From: Chloroflexota bacterium
Lineage (GTDB): Bacteria > Chloroflexota > Dormibacteria > Dormibacterales > Dormibacteraceae
Length of the DNA stretch: 64,000 bases
Assembly (NCBI GenBank): GCA_005883575.1
Contig: VBFH01000023.1
Span: 1 to 64,000, forward strand
Direction of reading: 5' to 3'
The position numbers and the translations under genes were made by a program. A model generated the notes under the pieces. That model worked only from the letters and a program-made list of their open reading frames with translations, was not told the DNA's origin and did no database searches. Shown here in pieces: positions 33,124 to 44,646 of the stretch (its first letter is position 1; each line of letters starts with the position of its first letter).

Positions 33124-34770
33124 TCACGCGCCGATGTCCTTGCGCGCGAAACGCAGCGAGCCGAACGCCAGCGCCGCGGCGCCGAGGGCAACCACGACGG
33201 CCAGGTTGGCGAGCTCGAGACCATGCAGAAGCGGGGTGCCGTAGTAGTAGAAGGCGGACAGCCGCAGGGTGATGTCCGGCCACTTCAGGTCGGGCCCGAT
33301 GAAGCTGATGAAGAACCACGCCGCCAGCAAAAAGCTGAGGAGCCCGGTGTCGGCGGCGTTGCGCAGCCAGCCCGATGCCAGATAGCCGATGGCGGCGATC
33401 AGCAGCCCCAGGGGGATCATGCCCAGGGTGGCCTCCGCCAGGTTGGTCGGGTCGAGCTTCACCCCGCCGAGCGCCGAGGCGCCGGCCGTGGCCGCCAGGG
33501 TGGCCACCCCGACGATGACCGCGGCGGTGGCCAGGGCCGCGAATCGACCCAGGAGCACCTTGGACCGCGACTGGGGGGTGGACAGGATGATCTCGAGCCG
33601 CCCCTCATCCTCGTCGGTCTTCCAACGGCTGACCTGGGTCACGGCGAAGGCCATCAAAAGGACCGGCAGCAGCTCGAACATGGCGCCCAGGAAGATGGAG
33701 TTGAGCGCCGTCCCACCGCCGCCGATGTTCTTCAAGATCCCCAGGGCCGGCGACGAGCCCGACGAGCTGTTGAGGAGATCGTTGAGCTTGCCCACCATCT
33801 GTTCGACGACGACCACCATCCAGGCCGCGAAGCCAGCGATCAAAAGAGTCCACCAGAAGGTCGGCATCGCGATCATGCCGAGGCTTCGCGCGTAGACGGA
33901 GCGAAGCGACCAGTCGCCGGTCGGCAGCGCCCTGCTGGGAATCGCGGCGCGCAAGGGCAAGCCCGGAATCCTGACCACGTCCCCCACGTCCCGGCGCACG
34001 AAGAGCCAGACGGCGGCGCCGCTCAAGACCACGGCCAGGCCGAGCAGAACCAGCATGCCGCCCACGCTCGTCCCATAGCTCGGGATCAAGGGCTTGCTGA
34101 GGTTGTAGTAATAGATCGGCGAAAGCCGCGAGACCCACTCGGTGTTCGGGACGACACGGTGGACCATGTCGACCACGATGAAGACGATCAGCAGGCCGCC
34201 GGTCGCTCCGGCTGCCGGCCCGCGCTCGTGGGTGAACTGGGAGATCAAAAGGGCGATGCATCCGATGACGGCGCAGATCAGGGCGAGATCCAGCCCGAAG
34301 AGAAGCCCATCCAACAGGATGAAGTTGCCGTGGAAAGCCACTCCGCCGAGGTAGGCGAGGACGCCCGCGATCATGCCGATGGCGAGGAGCGCCGTCCACA
34401 ACGCCGCGAGCTTCTCGAGGGCCACTCGGGCCCGCGTCCGCGGCATCGAAAGGAGGACGTCCAGCGAGCCGCGGTCCTCCTCTCCCCGCAGCATACGGCT
34501 GGCAGCGAGCAGCGGCCAGACCCCGACCAAAAAGATGAAGATGCCGATCTTGAAGGTCGCGTACCCGCCCACCGTGCCGGTGGCGACCGGTTCCGCGTTC
34601 CACGCGAACTGCGCGGCCAGCGCGACAAGGGCGGCGCGGGCCTGCGGCGTGCTGATCAGGGTGGCGACGCTCGCCATCGGGGAGATGATGACCAGGCCCA
34701 TGCCGATGCCCCAGCCGAGGATCGCGATCCTGTAATCGCGCAGCGTCTTGAGGTAGACGCTCCTAAGCAC
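33124..34770 (-). CDS. ABC-2 type exporter permease
   Basis: 548 residues, GTG start, with about 12 membrane helices in two similar halves; the second begins near VYARSLGMIAMPTFWW. It carries EEDRGSLDVLLSMPRTRARV and the parallel DEDEGRLEIILSTPQSRSKV, the characteristic amphipathic segment of ABC-2 exporters in each half, so it may be a fused two-copy permease. The start overlaps the ATPase stop by 8 bp. The cargo is unknown; TetR control suggests a drug, lipid or antibiotic exporter. Confidence 0.9.
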   Translation of the reverse strand: MLRSVYLKTLRDYRIAILGWGIGMGLVIISPMASVATLISTPQARAALVALAAQFAWNAEPVATGTVGGYATFKIGIFIFLVGVWPLLAASRMLRGEEDRGSLDVLLSMPRTRARVALEKLAALWTALLAIGMIAGVLAYLGGVAFHGNFILLDGLLFGLDLALICAVIGCIALLISQFTHERGPAAGATGGLLIVFIVVDMVHRVVPNTEWVSRLSPIYYYNLSKPLIPSYGTSVGGMLVLLGLAVVLSGAAVWLFVRRDVGDVVRIPGLPLRAAIPSRALPTGDWSLRSVYARSLGMIAMPTFWWTLLIAGFAAWMVVVVEQMVGKLNDLLNSSSGSSPALGILKNIGGGGTALNSIFLGAMFELLPVLLMAFAVTQVSRWKTDEDEGRLEIILSTPQSRSKVLLGRFAALATAAVIVGVATLAATAGASALGGVKLDPTNLAEATLGMIPLGLLIAAIGYLASGWLRNAADTGLLSFLLAAWFFISFIGPDLKWPDITLRLSAFYYYGTPLLHGLELANLAVVVALGAAALAFGSLRFARKDIGA

Positions 34771-35686
34771 GGGCCACCTCCCTTGCTGCCTGCCCGTCCT
34801 GCTCGTAGAACCGCAGGAAGACGTCCTCGAGGCTTGGCTCGTAGCTCGTCAGCGAAATGACCGGGTATTGCGCCGCGGCTTTGATCACCGCGTCGGCAGG
34901 ACCCTGCATCTGGAGGCGCACGCCGGAGCCGTTGCTCAGCGTCTCCACCGCCACCACCCCGTCGAGGTGCTCGAACCTCGCCGCAGGAACCTGTCGCCCG
35001 AACGAGATCGTGATCTCGTAGCGCTTGATGTCCTTCAGCTCATGCACGCCGCCGACCCGGACCAGACGGCCCTCGCGGATGATGCCGACCCGTGTGCACG
35101 TCTTCTCGACCTCGCTGAGAACGTGCGAGGAGAGAAATACGGTGCGGCCTTCGTCGCGCGCCTCTTTGACGAGCCCGTCGAACTGCTGCTGGTTGAGTGG
35201 GTCGAGGCCGCTGGTCGGCTCATCGAGGATGAGCACTCGAGGTCGGTGCATGAAGGCCTGAATCAACACGACCTTGCGCTTGTTGCCGGTCGAGTACTGC
35301 CGGAACTTGCGGCTTGTGTCCAGGTCGAACGTCTGGATGAGGCGCTGGAGATAAACCTTGTCGACACCGCCCCGCAGGCGGGCGAAGTATTCGAGGATCT
35401 GGCCGCCGGTCAGGTTCGGATCCAGCGAGGGCTCACCCGGGACGTAGCCGATGAGACGCTTGACGTCCAGCGACTGCCGCCAGCATTCGAAGCCCGCGAT
35501 CCGGGCCGAACCGCCGTCGGCTCGAATCAACGCCATCAGGATGCGGATCGTCGTCGTCTTGCCCGCGCCGTTGGGCCCGAGGAAGCCGAACACCTCGCCC
35601 TCGGGGACCTGAAGGGAGACATCGACGATGCCGCGCTTAGCGCCGTAGCTCTTGGTGAGTTTCTCGACTTCGATGACCGCTGTCAT
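34763..35686 (-). CDS. ABC transporter ATP-binding protein
   Basis: 307-residue ATPase of the CcmA/DrrA type. Walker A GPNGAGKTT, an ABC signature of reduced form YSTGNKRKVVLIQAF (usually LSGGQ), Walker B RVLILDEPTSGLDP, and the H-loop FLSSHVLSEV. The C-terminal ~80 residues are a DrrA-like regulatory domain (YEPSLEDVFLRFYEQ). It powers the neighbouring ABC-2 permease at the membrane. The start ATG at 35686 lies 20 bp after the TetR gene stop, so regulator, ATPase and permease form one operon. Confidence 0.93.
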   Translation of the reverse strand: MTAVIEVEKLTKSYGAKRGIVDVSLQVPEGEVFGFLGPNGAGKTTTIRILMALIRADGGSARIAGFECWRQSLDVKRLIGYVPGEPSLDPNLTGGQILEYFARLRGGVDKVYLQRLIQTFDLDTSRKFRQYSTGNKRKVVLIQAFMHRPRVLILDEPTSGLDPLNQQQFDGLVKEARDEGRTVFLSSHVLSEVEKTCTRVGIIREGRLVRVGGVHELKDIKRYEITISFGRQVPAARFEHLDGVVAVETLSNGSGVRLQMQGPADAVIKAAAQYPVISLTSYEPSLEDVFLRFYEQDGQAAREVARA

Positions 35687-35706
35687 TTCGCCTCCTAGGA
35701 ATGCCC

Positions 35707-36390
35707 CTACCCGAACCACTCGCGAAGGACCGCTGTGTCGGCCAGGTGGATCGACCCGGCTGGAACGCCCAGAATCCGCTCGAACGCCATCGTGTAGTTG
35801 GCGAAGGTTCGCTCCACCGCGGAAAGCCCGATCCTCTGCTCCTGGCGGTCGATGTAGAGCTCGGTCGCGATGTCTTGAAAGCCCTGAAGCAGCATGACCA
35901 GGACGCGCGCCGTCTCCACCGGTACGTCGCAATGAAACGTCCCCTCGTCGATGCCTTGCTCCACGATCCTGGAAAGGACGGGCGTCATGCGGGTCACCAG
36001 GCTCCGGCGCAGCTTCTCCCTGACGATGGCGTTTTCGTCCGACATCCAGACGGTCATCAGGGCGAGCACCAGCGACTTCCGCTCGGTCTTCCAGCTCCCG
36101 ATGCCGCTGAAGACACGCTCGAGCTTGAGGACTGCCGGCAAGCTTGTGTCGTCGACGATCGGCTGGACGGCCGCTAGCCCGGCATGCACCATGCGGTCGA
36201 TGACCGCCTCGAGGAGCGCTTGCTTGGAGTCGAAGTAGTGGTAGAAGGCGCCTCGAGAGGCGTCGAGCGTGTCGAGCAGGTCCTGGATGCTCATCTGCTC
36301 GTACCCCTTGGTCTGCATCAGCCGCTGGGCCGCCTCGACGAACGCCTCCCGTCGAACCGCGTGCACCGCGACGTTGACCGTCCGCGCCAT
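35707..36390 (-). CDS. TetR family transcriptional regulator
   Basis: 227 residues. The N-terminal TetR helix-turn-helix is REAFVEAAQRLMQTKGYEQM, SIQDLLDTLDASRGAFYHYF, DSKQALLEAVIDRM. The rest is the variable ligand-binding domain. It is the first gene of an operon with the ABC exporter genes and a perfect 15-bp palindrome sits 17 to 31 bp before its ATG. It is therefore most likely a repressor of its own operon, released by the exporter's substrate. Confidence 0.92.
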   Translation of the reverse strand: MARTVNVAVHAVRREAFVEAAQRLMQTKGYEQMSIQDLLDTLDASRGAFYHYFDSKQALLEAVIDRMVHAGLAAVQPIVDDTSLPAVLKLERVFSGIGSWKTERKSLVLALMTVWMSDENAIVREKLRRSLVTRMTPVLSRIVEQGIDEGTFHCDVPVETARVLVMLLQGFQDIATELYIDRQEQRIGLSAVERTFANYTMAFERILGVPAGSIHLADTAVLREWFG

Positions 36391-36406
36391 GCCTGAGATT
36401 ATGACC

Positions 36407-36421
36407 GACCGACAGTCGGTC
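36407..36421. promoter_or_regulatory. Likely TetR operator palindrome
   Basis: GACCGACAGTCGGTC is a perfect inverted repeat of 7+1+7 bases, placed 17 bp upstream of the TetR-family start, between that gene and asnB. TetR regulators bind such palindromes at their own promoters. The link to this regulator is inferred from position. Confidence 0.65.
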
Positions 36422-36423
36422 TG

Positions 36424-38313
36424 TTAATCCCCTCCAGATGACTGCCCTTCGTGCCACATCTCGAACGCGAAGAGGGTCCAGAGCTGCTTCCGGTTGTCCC
36501 GGCGCCCGGACAGGTGCTCAGCGATGATTGTGCTGACTGCGGCCGGATTGAAGAATCCCTCCCGCGACAGCCGCTCCGGCGCCAGCACCGACAGCAGCTG
36601 TTCACGCAGCGGCCCTCGGAACCATTCGGCCACCGGTATGCCAAAGCCCTTCTTGGGCCGGTCCAGAATCCTGTCCGGCAGGATTTCCCGCAGCGCGCGT
36701 TTCAGCAGGTACTTCGACCTGAGCCCGCGCAGCTTCACGCTCAGAGGCAGGGCCGTCGCGTAGGCGACGAAATCGTTGTTCAGCAGGGGTACGCGCCCCT
36801 CAAGCGAGGCCATCATCGACGCGCGGTCGAGCTTGACCAGGATGTCGTTCTCGAGGTAGAGCCGCATGTCGATCATCAGCACCTGGTTCAGCGGATCCAG
36901 AGATCGGAATTCGTCAACCAGCGGGTCGCCGTTGGACGACACGAGCTCGTCGCGGACCCCGGGAGAGAGCAACGCGACACGGTCCTGGGGCGCGAACGAA
37001 CCCATCCAGCGCTGATGCCGCTCGGCGACCGCATTGGCCGCGCCGCTGACAAAGCGTTTGGCGCGGAAATCAAAGCTGAAGTTGTCGCGCGACACCGGCA
37101 GTCGCCGCACCACGGGTTCGACGAGAGCGCGCCGCAGCGCGCGCGGAGCGCGCAAGTAGTAGCCGGCGAGGCGATGAGCCTGCAGCGTCGGATAGCCGGC
37201 GAACAGCTCATCGCCCCCGTCGCCACCCAGCGCGACCGTGACGTGCTGACGGGTGAACGCCGAAAGGAGGTACGTGGGGATGATCGAGGCGTCGCCCAGC
37301 GGCTCGTCGAGGAGCGTCGAGAGCTTGGGGATGAGACCCAGAAGCATCGACGGCTCGAGAGTCAGCTCGTGGTGGTCGGTACCGAGGTGCCTGGCAACCT
37401 GGCGTGCGTACGGCGCTTCATCAAATGAGCGCTCGCGAAAACCGACCGAGAAGGTCTTCACATCACGGCCGAGCTGCGTCATCATCGCGGTCACCGCGCT
37501 CGAGTCGATGCCGCCGGACAGGAAGACGCCGAGCGGAACATCGCTCATGAGCTCCTTGCGCACCGACTCGCGAAGCACGTCTCGGAGCTGAGCGCATTCC
37601 TCATCAAGGTCGCGACCGGCTGCGTCCTCGCCGGCGTTGAGCGTCGGCGCCCAGTAGCGCCGAACCTTGGCGCTGTGGTCGGCAAGCGACCACGCCAGCG
37701 CGTGGCCTGGCCGGAGCTTGCTGATGCCGCGGATGATGCTTCGGGGCGAGGGCACGAACTCATAGGCCAGGTACTGGTCGAGCGCCACCGGATCGACGCC
37801 GCGTCGTAGCTCGGGATCGCGCAAGAGCGCCTTCAGCTCCGAGGCGAAGACCAGGCGCTCGCCGGAGATGGCGTAGTGGAGGGGCTTGATGCCCATGCGG
37901 TCCCGCGCGAGCAGCAAGGAAGCGTTGCGAAGATCGAGCAGCGCGAACGCGAATTGACCGTTCAGGCGCTCGACGAGCTGCTCACCCCACTGCTCCCACC
38001 CGTGAACGAGCACCTCGGTGTCCGACCGTGTCGCGAACGCATGGCCCGCGGTGAGGAGCTGCTCGCGAAGCTCGAGATGGTTGAAGATCTCGCCGTTGTG
38101 CACCACCCAGACCGTGGAGTCTTCGTTGTGCATCGGCTGGTGGCCGCCCGCCAGGTCGACGATCGACAGCCGGCGCAAACCGAGGCTTACGCCGTCGAGG
38201 TGAACCAGGCCTTCGTCGTCAGGTCCGCGATGGACCATCGATGCGCACATGCGGCCTGCGAGATCACGACCGCGGGCGGGGTCCCCACCGGCCACCCCGC
38301 AGATCCCGCACAT
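36424..38313 (-). CDS. asnB: Asparagine synthase (glutamine-hydrolysing)
   Basis: 629 residues from MCGICGVAGG, with the catalytic Cys2 of the class II amidotransferase domain (residues 2-~210; MVHRGPDDEG, LGLRRLSIVDLAGGHQPMHN, VVHNGEIFNH, ARDRMGIKPLHY). The synthetase domain has the PP-loop GVFLSGGIDSSAVTAMM and GGDGGDELFAGYPT, ending with KRALREILPDRILDRPKKGF. An asparagine-synthetase-like amide transfer to a glycan or peptide is also possible, since AsnB paralogs often sit in glycan clusters, and the next gene on the same strand is a glycosyltransferase 10 bp away. Confidence 0.92.
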   Translation of the reverse strand: MCGICGVAGGDPARGRDLAGRMCASMVHRGPDDEGLVHLDGVSLGLRRLSIVDLAGGHQPMHNEDSTVWVVHNGEIFNHLELREQLLTAGHAFATRSDTEVLVHGWEQWGEQLVERLNGQFAFALLDLRNASLLLARDRMGIKPLHYAISGERLVFASELKALLRDPELRRGVDPVALDQYLAYEFVPSPRSIIRGISKLRPGHALAWSLADHSAKVRRYWAPTLNAGEDAAGRDLDEECAQLRDVLRESVRKELMSDVPLGVFLSGGIDSSAVTAMMTQLGRDVKTFSVGFRERSFDEAPYARQVARHLGTDHHELTLEPSMLLGLIPKLSTLLDEPLGDASIIPTYLLSAFTRQHVTVALGGDGGDELFAGYPTLQAHRLAGYYLRAPRALRRALVEPVVRRLPVSRDNFSFDFRAKRFVSGAANAVAERHQRWMGSFAPQDRVALLSPGVRDELVSSNGDPLVDEFRSLDPLNQVLMIDMRLYLENDILVKLDRASMMASLEGRVPLLNNDFVAYATALPLSVKLRGLRSKYLLKRALREILPDRILDRPKKGFGIPVAEWFRGPLREQLLSVLAPERLSREGFFNPAAVSTIIAEHLSGRRDNRKQLWTLFAFEMWHEGQSSGGD

Positions 38314-38323
38314 CAGCGGCGAG

Positions 38324-39343
38324 TCACCTGGTGCGGAGGGCGGGTCTCCCGTTCGTCGCCGGCTGCCGGTGCGGCGTTCGTTCGATGACCTCGCGGACGA
38401 CGTACGTCGGTTTGGCCTGCGATTCATGGTATGTGCGGATGGACAGCTCCGCCAGCAGGCCCATGAGGATGAACTGCACCCCGATGATGACCAGGACGAC
38501 GGACAGAAGGAGCAGCGGGTTGTTGTGCGCGTAGACATAGGGCGGCAGCAATTTCTGACCGATGACGATCGCGGCCAGCAGGAACGCGACCGCCCACAGG
38601 CCGAAGGCTGCAAACCCGAAGAAGTACATCGGCTTGGTCGAATAGCTGCCGAGCAGCTTTACCGTGATCAGGTCGAGCATCACCCTCGACGTGCGTGTGA
38701 GTGAGTACTTCGACTTTCCGTACGTCCGGGGACGGTGATTCACGGGCAGCTCGGTGATGCGCGCACCGACCGTCGATGCGAAGACCGGCATGAACCGGTG
38801 CATCTCCCCGTACAGCTTCACGTCCTGGATGACCTCGCGCCGGTACGCCTTCAACGTGCAGCCGAAGTCACTCAGCCGGACGCCTGTGACCCTGGCGATG
38901 ATCCAGTTCGCGATCCGGGAGGGCCATACACGCATCGCATCATCCCGGCGATCGCGACGCCAACCACTGGCGACGTCGTAACCCTCGTCGACCTTCGCGA
39001 GCAGATGCGGGATGTCGTGCGGATCGTTTTGCATGTCGCCGTCGAGAAAGAGCAGGACGGCGCCGCGGCTGTGGTCGATCCCGGCCTGCACCGCCGCAGT
39101 CTGGCCGAAGTTGCGGCGGAAGCTCACGACGCGCACCCGGTCATCGCGGGCGGCAAGCTGGGCGAGGCGCTCGGTGCTGCCATCGCGGCTCCCATCGTCG
39201 ATGTACAGGACCTCGAAAGACGTACCCAGAGTCTCGAGCACGCCGATCAGCTCGCGGTGGAGCGGCTCGACGCTGTCGATCTCGTTGTAGACCAGGACGA
39301 TCACGGAGACATATGGCGCCACGGTGGCGGCCTGGCGGGCCAT
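38324..39343 (-). CDS. Polyprenyl-phosphate glycosyltransferase (GT2, DPM1/ArnC-like)
   Basis: 339 residues from ATG at 39343. GT-A domain blocks: VSVIVLVYNEIDSVEPLHRE, EVLYIDDGSRDGST, FLDGDMQNDPHDIPHLL (metal-binding Asp), RVTGVRLSDFGCTLKAYRRE, HRPRTYGKSKYSLTR. Two C-terminal membrane helices (PMYFFGFAAFGLWAVAFLLA and LLLSVVLVIIGVQFILMGLL) are typical of enzymes that move a sugar to polyprenyl phosphate at the membrane. The sugar is not known. It pairs with asnB and diverges by 34 bp from a DUF2079 membrane protein, so the three may serve one cell-surface glycan. Confidence 0.9.
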   Translation of the reverse strand: MARQAATVAPYVSVIVLVYNEIDSVEPLHRELIGVLETLGTSFEVLYIDDGSRDGSTERLAQLAARDDRVRVVSFRRNFGQTAAVQAGIDHSRGAVLLFLDGDMQNDPHDIPHLLAKVDEGYDVASGWRRDRRDDAMRVWPSRIANWIIARVTGVRLSDFGCTLKAYRREVIQDVKLYGEMHRFMPVFASTVGARITELPVNHRPRTYGKSKYSLTRTSRVMLDLITVKLLGSYSTKPMYFFGFAAFGLWAVAFLLAAIVIGQKLLPPYVYAHNNPLLLLSVVLVIIGVQFILMGLLAELSIRTYHESQAKPTYVVREVIERTPHRQPATNGRPALRTR

Positions 39344-39377
39344 CGCACCGATTATGCCTTGATAAGCTCGGCTCGCG

Positions 39378-40838
39378 ATGACGGTTGAAGTCCTGCACAT
39401 CAACGCCAACGCGCAGCAGGACAGAGTGGTGGCCGAGGCGTGGTGGGTGTTCCCCGCGGTGCCCCTTCTGGCTGCCGCGGTTGCCTTCACCTGGACGCTT
39501 CACGGCGAGCTGCAGCGCCTGTACGGAATGACCGGCTCGGCGTGGGACCTCGCCTACGACCAGCAGGTGATCTGGAACATCAGCCAGGGCTATGGCTTCT
39601 ACTCGAGCTTCGCCCGCGCCAACTTCCTCGGCATCCATTTCGAGCTGATCCTCGCCGTCCTCGCGGCGATCGAGAGACTCTGGCCCAGCCCGATCGTGCT
39701 GCTCATCTTTTCGTCGGCCGGCCTCGCTGCCACCGCTCCCACCGCATACCTTTTCTTTCGAGCCCTGCTGCCCGCCGACCGGAGCGAGTCGGCGTGGATC
39801 GCCGTCGCCCTGTCGGCCCCGATCCCGTTCTGGGCCGCGATCCAGGAGGCGGCACGCGACTTCTTCCACCCCGAGAACATGGCCCTGGCCTTGGCCCTGC
39901 TCGCCGCGTGGGCCGGCATCCGAGGTCACCGCGCCGCCATGTGGTGCCTGTGCGTGGTCACTCTGACGTGCAAGGAAGACCAGGTGTACACGATCGCCGT
40001 GATCGCCATCCTGATGTCCGCTTACGGCGCTCCGCAGGTCAAGAAGCACTGGCGCTTCCTGCTCTACCTGGCCGGTGCCTGGTTTCTGATCGGCACCGGG
40101 ATCGTGCAGCAGCTGTACCGGAACGGCGGGTACACCGACTTTGCGTACTACCGGTGGCTCGTCGGCCTCGACCCGAGCCTGCCGGTGTCAGCGCTCGCGA
40201 TCCTGGAGGCGATGGCGCGTCCGGGCGCGCTGTTGGTGGTGGTGGCGATCTTCGCCGCGCTCGCCACCCTGCCGATGTTCGCGCCCCGGTGGCTTTTGTT
40301 GGTGATCCCGCCCTACCTCGCCAACGTGATGAGCGCCCACCAGCCGCAGAGCATGCTCGACCTGCACTACGTCCTTATTCTCTTGTTCCCGTTCATCGTC
40401 GCCGCCGGCGCCGGCGCGAGGAATCTAATCCAGATGCGCCGGATCAAACCGGTGTGGGCGCTCGCCGCGTTGCTCCCGGCGCTGATCCTGGGCTTTGTCA
40501 TCGGACGCTTTCCTCCCGGCCTGCGCGCGGAGTTTGATCTCTACGCACGTCCCAACACGGTTGCTCAGCTCCAGAACGCGACGTCGATGATCCCCGCGAA
40601 CGCACCGGTCAACGCTGACGACGGACTCGCGGTTTGGCTCGCCAATCGCCAGAAGATCAACGACTTTCCCGATCTGCTGGACGCCACCTGCTACGTCGTG
40701 GTCGATCGCCAGGCTTACGTGAGCAGCCCCACCAACCCGGCCCAGCGGCAGGCGGCGCTCGACGCGCTGCCCACGAGCGGGCGCCGGCTGCTTTATGACG
40801 ACGCCCGCTTCCAGGTGTGGAGTCCGATTGGGGACTGA
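39378..40838 (+). CDS. DUF2079 family multi-pass membrane protein
   Basis: 486 residues with about 10 membrane helices. The first external loop, SAWDLAYDQQVIWNISQGYG and NFLGIHFELILAVLAAIERL, and LTCKEDQVYTIAVIAIL are characteristic of DUF2079, a family related to GT-C glycosyltransferases that use polyprenyl-linked sugars. A soluble region of ~90 residues (PNTVAQLQNATSMIPANAPV) follows the last helix. The partner role with the divergent polyprenyl-phosphate glycosyltransferase next door is an inference from context. A two-hairpin repeat starts 8 bp after its stop. Confidence 0.82.
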   Translation: MTVEVLHINANAQQDRVVAEAWWVFPAVPLLAAAVAFTWTLHGELQRLYGMTGSAWDLAYDQQVIWNISQGYGFYSSFARANFLGIHFELILAVLAAIERLWPSPIVLLIFSSAGLAATAPTAYLFFRALLPADRSESAWIAVALSAPIPFWAAIQEAARDFFHPENMALALALLAAWAGIRGHRAAMWCLCVVTLTCKEDQVYTIAVIAILMSAYGAPQVKKHWRFLLYLAGAWFLIGTGIVQQLYRNGGYTDFAYYRWLVGLDPSLPVSALAILEAMARPGALLVVVAIFAALATLPMFAPRWLLLVIPPYLANVMSAHQPQSMLDLHYVLILLFPFIVAAGAGARNLIQMRRIKPVWALAALLPALILGFVIGRFPPGLRAEFDLYARPNTVAQLQNATSMIPANAPVNADDGLAVWLANRQKINDFPDLLDATCYVVVDRQAYVSSPTNPAQRQAALDALPTSGRRLLYDDARFQVWSPIGD

Positions 40839-40845
40839 CTTGTTG

Positions 40846-40889
40846 ACCTCCCCATTCATGGGGAGGTGGCCCGAAGGGCCGCAGGGGCC
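40846..40889 (+). repeat. Two-hairpin intergenic repeat, copy A
   Basis: Stem ACCTCCCC-ATTCAT-GGGGAGGT is followed directly by a second hairpin GGCCC-GAA-GGGCC and then GCAGGGGCC. It starts 8 bp after a stop codon. A second copy with the same arrangement, including the GAA loop, lies at 53717-53764. It is REP-like and may act as a terminator or mRNA stabiliser. Confidence 0.65.
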
Positions 40890-40913
40890 TCCGCCGTAGT
40901 CTTATTGGTCACC

Positions 40914-44522
<3,609 letters not shown>

Positions 44523-44646
44523 CCCTGGCCTGAGCCCGTAGCTCGGAGCTTGCGCCTCCGACCGGTGGGCCTCTACCCTATTCCTGCGCTTCTTAAGGCT
44601 GGCGAAGCGTGTATCCATACGGATCGGCTGTTCAGGAGGGGTGGAC

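Noticed and set aside
40839-40913. Possible cobalamin or SAM riboswitch upstream of metH
   Set aside because: Only 75 bp, mostly taken by the two-hairpin repeat; no B12-box or SAM-type motif.
44534-44544. GCCCGTAGCTC after metH, identical to the start of a tRNA
   Set aside because: No anticodon or T-arm follows and the acceptor has no partner. Chance or a very old fragment.
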